NCBI GenBank assembly: GCA_046706945.1
Contig: JBJKOY010000242.1
Location: 1-10,806, forward strand
DNA: 10,806 nt
Source: FEN-1297 sp046706945
Lineage (GTDB): Bacteria; Bacteroidota; Ignavibacteria; Ignavibacteriales; Ignavibacteriaceae
Direction: 5' to 3'
Shown here: in pieces, positions 6,616 to 10,806 of the stretch
Numbering within the stretch: the first letter of the stretch is position 1
How the letters are laid out: every line of letters begins with the position of its first letter
The notes under the pieces: model-generated
Database searches by the model: none
What the model was told of the DNA's origin: nothing
The model's input: the letters and a program-made list of their open reading frames with translations, nothing else
Program-made: the position numbers and the translations under genes

Positions 6616-8583
6616 TCATTTATTGCCGGATGATGTCCAGATATTATTATCCGGATTAATATCCGGAAGATTTTCATCCGGGTCAACGATAACTGAGTCG
6701 ATCATACTTGTGGAATTATATTTAAATGTATAGGAAGCGGATTTCTCCCATGCCTCTACCGGCACTTTTACCGAGCCCTTATGACCGTTTGATTCTTTAA
6801 CTTCAACCGTAACGGGCATTGCGGCTTTATCGAGATTTTCAATTGTGACATTCACGCCGTTTGAAGGCAGTCCTTCTATATACTTGACAGATTTGACCGC
6901 GATATCAAGGTTCCAGGCTTTATAAAACCATTCTTTCCAGAACCAATTTAAATCCTCTCCCGAAGCGCTGTTCATAGTCCTGAAGAAATCTTTAGGCGTA
7001 GGGTGTTTATAGGCCCAGCGCCGTATATACGTCCGGAAAGCATAATCGAATCTTTCGGGGCCCAGAACATATTTTCTCAGAATATTCAGAAGCACGGCGG
7101 GCTTAAAATAACCGAGTACGCCGAGTTCCCAGCCGTTAAAATCGTCGGGATAAGTAAGAATAGGAGTATTGTCGCCGCTTTGTAAAAAAGGAATTATGCT
7201 TTTTGCGCTGCTTGCCCACGGCTTGTATTCGCCGTGATTATAATATAGAGTAGAGTAGATATTTAGAAACGTATTAAATCCTTCATCCATCCAGGCATAT
7301 TCTCTTTCGTCCGAGCCCACAATCATAGGAAACCAAGTATGACCTATTTCGTGCGTGGTAACCTGGAATAATTCGGAAGACTTAGACTTCCACCCGCAGA
7401 AAACCAGCCCGGGATATTCCATTCCTCCTACGTCGCCGGCAACATTAACGGCAACGGGATACGGGTATTCGTACCACATTTCGGAATTCGTTTCGACGGT
7501 GCTTTTCAGATAATCGGTTGCCCTGCCCCAGGCAGAGTCGCCGTCCACTTCAACAGGGTATACGGACATCCCAAGAGCTTCCTTGTTACCGGCCAGATTT
7601 ATTCTTACAGCATCCCAGACAAAAGCATCGGAGCAAGCCCACGCAACATCTCTTGAATTCGTCATTTTAAAATGCCAGGTAAGAGTTCCGTCTGATTTGG
7701 GCCTCATCGAAGGACTATTTACTTCATCCGGTTTGACAATATACACGGTCGAATCGCTTTTCTTTGCTTCACTTAAGCGGTTCAATTCAAGACTTGTTAG
7801 AACATCTTCCGGATTGACAAGTTCGCCGCTGCCCACCACAATTTGATTGGCAGGAACGGTTAAATAATAATCAAAGTTTCCGTATTCGAGATAAAATTCA
7901 CCGTTGCCGAGATAGGGGAGATTATTCCAGCCGATTATGTCGTCGTACACTGCCATCCGGGGATACCACTGGGCGATTTCGTATATAATACCGTTTTTAG
8001 TAAAAGTATAACCCATCCTGTCCGAACCGAATTTAGGAATCTTAAAGGCATAGGCTATTTCAATCTCAAGAGAACCCTTTTTAGGCTTTAATGCCTCCGG
8101 CAAGATTATCTGCATCCTTGTATCGGTAACAATATAATCGGCTTTGGTCTTTTTTCCGTTCTCGGTGATATAAACGCTGCTTATTTCATATCCGCCGGTA
8201 ATGCTATTCATATGAGTACGGTGCGCGGAAATACGGGTTGTAAGAGTCCCTCTTGAGTCCTCTTTAAACTTATTCTGATCGAGCTGCAGCCATACATACG
8301 GAAGAGAATCAGGACTGTTGTTTTTATAATCGATAACTACTGTTCCAGAAATTTTTTTTGAGGCGGTATCCAGTTCGGCTTTTATCGTATAATCGGCTTC
8401 ATTCTGCCAGTAAGCAGGGCCCGGCATACCGTCGCCGCTTCTGTAGACAGTCCCCGGCGAGCTTAAAAAAGTCGGATCGAACAAGCTGCGGGGGTTATAG
8501 TCACTTTTGGTCTGCGCCGATATTCCGGATGAAAATATTAAAACGAACGCCGACAAAACAACGGATAAAATTCTTGAATTCAT
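6616..8583 (-). CDS. Secreted M1-family zinc metallopeptidase, downstream tandem paralogue
   Basis: A 655-residue exported peptidase of the M1 (gluzincin aminopeptidase) family. A signal peptide covers residues 1-23 (Arg4, hydrophobic 5-20, likely cut after ISA before Gln24). Zinc ligands are H411 and H415 in HEIGH and E434 eighteen residues later, with E412 as the catalytic base. GGMEYP (386-391) replaces the classical GAMEN exopeptidase motif, and Y492 in GYFK is the likely transition-state tyrosine. A beta-rich N-terminal domain precedes the catalytic domain. The C-terminal part (about 560 on) is a beta domain ending in a DPD.NLPDI.PDNN.W segment, with no type IX sorting domain seen. It probably removes N-terminal residues from peptides in the periplasm or outside the cell; specificity is unknown. 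It starts 54 bases after the stop of its paralogue with no terminator between, so the two are likely co-transcribed. Its stop is 4 bases from the polymerase stop. Confidence 0.93.
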   Translation of the reverse strand: MNSRILSVVLSAFVLIFSSGISAQTKSDYNPRSLFDPTFLSSPGTVYRSGDGMPGPAYWQNEADYTIKAELDTASKKISGTVVIDYKNNSPDSLPYVWLQLDQNKFKEDSRGTLTTRISAHRTHMNSITGGYEISSVYITENGKKTKADYIVTDTRMQIILPEALKPKKGSLEIEIAYAFKIPKFGSDRMGYTFTKNGIIYEIAQWYPRMAVYDDIIGWNNLPYLGNGEFYLEYGNFDYYLTVPANQIVVGSGELVNPEDVLTSLELNRLSEAKKSDSTVYIVKPDEVNSPSMRPKSDGTLTWHFKMTNSRDVAWACSDAFVWDAVRINLAGNKEALGMSVYPVEVDGDSAWGRATDYLKSTVETNSEMWYEYPYPVAVNVAGDVGGMEYPGLVFCGWKSKSSELFQVTTHEIGHTWFPMIVGSDEREYAWMDEGFNTFLNIYSTLYYNHGEYKPWASSAKSIIPFLQSGDNTPILTYPDDFNGWELGVLGYFKPAVLLNILRKYVLGPERFDYAFRTYIRRWAYKHPTPKDFFRTMNSASGEDLNWFWKEWFYKAWNLDIAVKSVKYIEGLPSNGVNVTIENLDKAAMPVTVEVKESNGHKGSVKVPVEAWEKSASYTFKYNSTSMIDSVIVDPDENLPDINPDNNIWTSSGNK

Positions 8584-8637
8584 GTCTGTAAATTTAATAG
8601 TTAATAATAAATATGTTCTCTCGGATATTAAAATAAA

Positions 8638-10617
8638 TTAATTGCCTGTGCCTGATGTCCATACGTTATTTTTCCTGTCGATATCCGGAAGCTGATTATC
8701 CGGATCGATTATAACCGAATCTATCATACTTGTGGAATTAAATTTAAATGTCCAGCTCCCTGATTTCTCCCATATTTCAACCGGCAATCTGACGGTACCG
8801 GATTTGCCGTTCGATTCCTTAACGCGAACTGTAACCGGCATAACCATGTTATCGTTGTTTGAAATAGTTATTAAGGCGCCTTTGGACGTATCCCCGTCAA
8901 CATATTTCACGTTATTAACGGCCTGATCGAGTGTCCATGTTTTATAGAACCATTCTTTCCAGAACCAGTTCAAATCTTCGCCGGAAGCGTCGTCCATCGT
9001 TCTGAAGAAATCCGTTGGAGAAGGGTGTTTGTAAGCCCATCTTTTTATATAGGTACGGAAAGCATAATCGAACCTGTCGTGTCCCAAAACTATTTCCCTT
9101 AGCATAACCAGGCCGAGGGCCGTTTTATAATATTCGAGCGGATGAACATATTTATAAGGAATGGCATCCGCATAAGTTAAGATCGGCGGCACATCCGGAT
9201 TTGTAAGAAGAGGAACTATGTCTTCGGCGGGATTTACGCCCTGGGGATCATATTCGTTGTCTCTTTTGGGGGCATATTCACCGTTGTTGAACTCCGCGGT
9301 AGAATAAATGTCGATAAAAGTGTTGAAGCCTTCATCCATCCAGGCATATTCTCTTTCATCCGATCCGACAACCATGGGAAACCAATTATGTCCGATCTCG
9401 TGATCGGTAACCATCCAAAGGATGCCGGCTTTGGCCCGCCAGCTGCAGAAAACAATAGCGGGATATTCCATTCCTCCCACCGGTCCGCCGACGTTAACTG
9501 CCGTCGGATACGGATACTCGTACCAGCTTTTGGAGAAAATCTCAATGCTTCTTTTAAGGTATTCTGTCGATCTTCCCCAGGCATTGTTGCCGGCGCTTTC
9601 CGCCGGATAAACCGACATAGCAAGGCACGGTTTCCCGGAGGGCAAATTAACTTTAGCGGCATCCCAGATAAACGCTTTAGAAGCGGCCCAGGAAACATCC
9701 CGCGTGTTGTTCAATTTAAAATGCCAGGTAAGATCTCCTTTATGCACGGGCCTGGTTTCGGGAGCTGCAATTTCGGCGGAATCTATTACCGGTACGGTTT
9801 TATTGCTGTTTTTCGCTTCCTTTATTCTTTTGATTTCCTGTTTCGTCAGAACTTCATCCGGGTTTTGAAGCTCCCCGGCTCCTGCGACAATCATATACCA
9901 CGGTACGGTTATTTTATAATCGAAGTTGCCGTAATCCAGATAAAACTCACCGCCCCCTAGGAACGGCAAATTATTCCAGCCGACAATATCATCATACACC
10001 GCCATCCTCGGGTACCATTGCGCAATATCGTAGATTTTGCCGTTCTTACTTTCCATAAAGCCCGATCTTCCCATGCCGCTGGGCGCAACTTGAAAAGAAT
10101 AATCTATATATATCTTCAATGTGCCGCCGCCGGCTTTAAGAGGATTATGAAGTCTAATCTGCATCCTTGTGTCGTTTATGATATAATCCGCATTCGATTT
10201 TGCGCCGTTATTTTCGATCTTAACGGAGGAAATATTATAGCCTCCGTTAAATACCGGACCGCCGCTTCGGGGGGAAGATGTTAGTGCGCTGAGCGAGGTG
10301 TCGCTGAACCTGTTCTGATCTAGCTGGAGCCAAACATACGAAAAGTTATCGGGGCTATTATTCGTATAAGTTATCTCTACATTCCCGGTAACGGTATTAT
10401 TTTTATCATCTAGTCTGGCGGAAATTTTATAGTCGGCCCTATTTTGCCAGTAGCCCGGTCCGGGCTGACCGCTTCCGCTTCTATAAAAAGTGCCTGGCCG
10501 GGAATCGAATGTAGGATCGAATGTCTTATGAGGATCATATTTGCCGCTGTTTTGTCCGTAAGAATAAATAAAAAGACCAGCAAAAATTATAAAGCCGAAT
10601 GATAGTATCGTTTTCAT
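8638..10617 (-). CDS. Secreted M1-family zinc metallopeptidase, upstream tandem paralogue
   Basis: A 659-residue M1 metallopeptidase, first gene of a two-gene minus-strand unit. The signal peptide is residues 1-21 (Lys2, hydrophobic 4-18, likely cut after SYG before Gln22). HEIGH (406-410) and E429 bind zinc, E407 is the catalytic base, GGMEYP is 381-386 and Tyr496 is the likely transition-state tyrosine. By eye more than half of its residues match the downstream copy, in the same order throughout, including the opening FDPTF.S.PGT.YRSG segment and the closing DSVI.DPD..LPDI segment. It differs by an insertion of roughly 15 residues around 450-465 (RDNEYDPQGVNPAED), about 40 residues after HEIGH, in a part that often lines the substrate cleft in M1 enzymes. 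Both copies keep every catalytic residue, so neither looks degenerate; different peptide preference is an inference. No strong ribosome site precedes the ATG. Confidence 0.93.
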   Translation of the reverse strand: MKTILSFGFIIFAGLFIYSYGQNSGKYDPHKTFDPTFDSRPGTFYRSGSGQPGPGYWQNRADYKISARLDDKNNTVTGNVEITYTNNSPDNFSYVWLQLDQNRFSDTSLSALTSSPRSGGPVFNGGYNISSVKIENNGAKSNADYIINDTRMQIRLHNPLKAGGGTLKIYIDYSFQVAPSGMGRSGFMESKNGKIYDIAQWYPRMAVYDDIVGWNNLPFLGGGEFYLDYGNFDYKITVPWYMIVAGAGELQNPDEVLTKQEIKRIKEAKNSNKTVPVIDSAEIAAPETRPVHKGDLTWHFKLNNTRDVSWAASKAFIWDAAKVNLPSGKPCLAMSVYPAESAGNNAWGRSTEYLKRSIEIFSKSWYEYPYPTAVNVGGPVGGMEYPAIVFCSWRAKAGILWMVTDHEIGHNWFPMVVGSDEREYAWMDEGFNTFIDIYSTAEFNNGEYAPKRDNEYDPQGVNPAEDIVPLLTNPDVPPILTYADAIPYKYVHPLEYYKTALGLVMLREIVLGHDRFDYAFRTYIKRWAYKHPSPTDFFRTMDDASGEDLNWFWKEWFYKTWTLDQAVNNVKYVDGDTSKGALITISNNDNMVMPVTVRVKESNGKSGTVRLPVEIWEKSGSWTFKFNSTSMIDSVIIDPDNQLPDIDRKNNVWTSGTGN

Positions 10618-10742
10618 TACCGTAAAAGATTAGTGATTAAGGAAAAGTTGATTTACTTTTTCAGAAATGCCTGAACACGGGACAAATAAATTCATATAAA
10701 AGCGCCGAAAATTATAATGCTAAATATATAACTTTAGGGGGT
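10618..10742 (-). promoter_or_regulatory. Leader and possible promoter of the peptidase gene pair
   Basis: This is AT-rich non-coding DNA upstream of the minus-strand peptidase unit. Read on the minus strand, TATAAT occurs at 10716-10711, about 94 bases before the start codon, inside ATTATAAT, which reads nearly the same on both strands. No convincing -35 box lies at 17 bases. A short hairpin, TTCAG (10660-10664) with CTGAA (10671-10675), falls inside the leader. A promoter here is expected from gene order; its exact site is a guess. Confidence 0.3.
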
Positions 10743-10784
10743 AATTAAAAATTACAAATTGCAGATTACAAGTTAAAAGATTTG
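10743..10784. repeat. Degenerate heptanucleotide tandem repeat, A/T-rich
   Basis: Five clear 7-base units follow one another: AATTAAA, AATTACA, AATTGCA, GATTACA, AGTTAAA, with a weaker sixth, AGATTTG. The consensus is RRTTRVA. It has the same period and purine/TT skeleton as the G-rich tract at 2470-2532, differing mainly by A for G. The remaining 22 bases to the window end show no gene or site. Confidence 0.5.
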
Positions 10785-10806
10785 GGAGAGACATTTAATT
10801 AGTACA

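Noticed and set aside
6243..6686. 147-residue minus-strand frame across the polymerase 3' end
   Set aside because: It is antisense to conserved Pol II sequence, overlaps the end of the peptidase gene and shows no recognisable domain.
9234..9698. 154-residue minus-strand frame inside the upstream peptidase
   Set aside because: It is an alternative frame of the same strand over the HEIGH region. The main frame carries all family motifs without interruption, so this is not a frameshift product.
9388..9960. 190-residue plus-strand frame opposite the upstream peptidase
   Set aside because: It lies fully antisense to a conserved M1 catalytic region and has low-complexity, unmotivated sequence; it is a shadow of the real gene.
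10660..10675. Short hairpin in the peptidase leader as a regulatory element
   Set aside because: A 5-bp stem with mixed composition is expected by chance in AT-rich DNA and has no T tract in a useful position.

Overview
The window reads as ordinary chromosomal DNA from an AT-leaning bacterium of the Bacteroidota/Ignavibacteria/Chlorobi side of the tree. This placement is an inference from three things: secreted M1 metallopeptidases of the GGMEYP type, an E. coli Pol II-like family B polymerase, and degenerate heptanucleotide tracts between genes. No marker gene fixes the phylum. I see no rRNA, tRNA, CRISPR array, transposase, phage gene or defence island.

Layout. Positions 2-181 hold the tail of a plus-strand gene with a HEAT-like end, followed by two consecutive intrinsic terminators (225-247 and 262-283). 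After an AT-rich spacer, six plus-strand genes run from 416 to 6611: an MTH1187-type thiamine-binding protein, a class I SAM methyltransferase, a fold-type II PLP enzyme of the serine racemase/threonine dehydratase group, an unrecognised multi-pass membrane protein, a D-amino-acid transaminase and a proofreading DNA polymerase II. The gaps are 13-20 nt, except for 119 nt (2457-2575) carrying a G-rich heptad repeat, so there are probably two transcription units (416-2456 and 2576-6611). Two minus-strand genes (10617 to 8638, then 8583 to 6616) encode exported M1 peptidases that are tandem paralogues. They meet the polymerase gene tail to tail with only 4 nt between stop codons. The last 190 bases hold the leader of the peptidase unit and a second heptad tract.

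How the genes fit together. The serine racemase-like enzyme and the D-amino-acid transaminase could form a small D-amino-acid module (D-Ser, D-Ala, D-Glu), but the substrates are not proved by sequence. The peptidases probably act in the periplasm or outside the cell. The polymerase keeps its exonuclease and polymerase motifs and ends in a sliding-clamp motif, with one substitution (His for Asn) in exonuclease motif II.

I did not find a clear new multi-gene system. The points most worth checking are the internal duplication in the membrane protein, the shared heptad pattern of two intergenic tracts, the peptidase duplication and the polymerase substitution.
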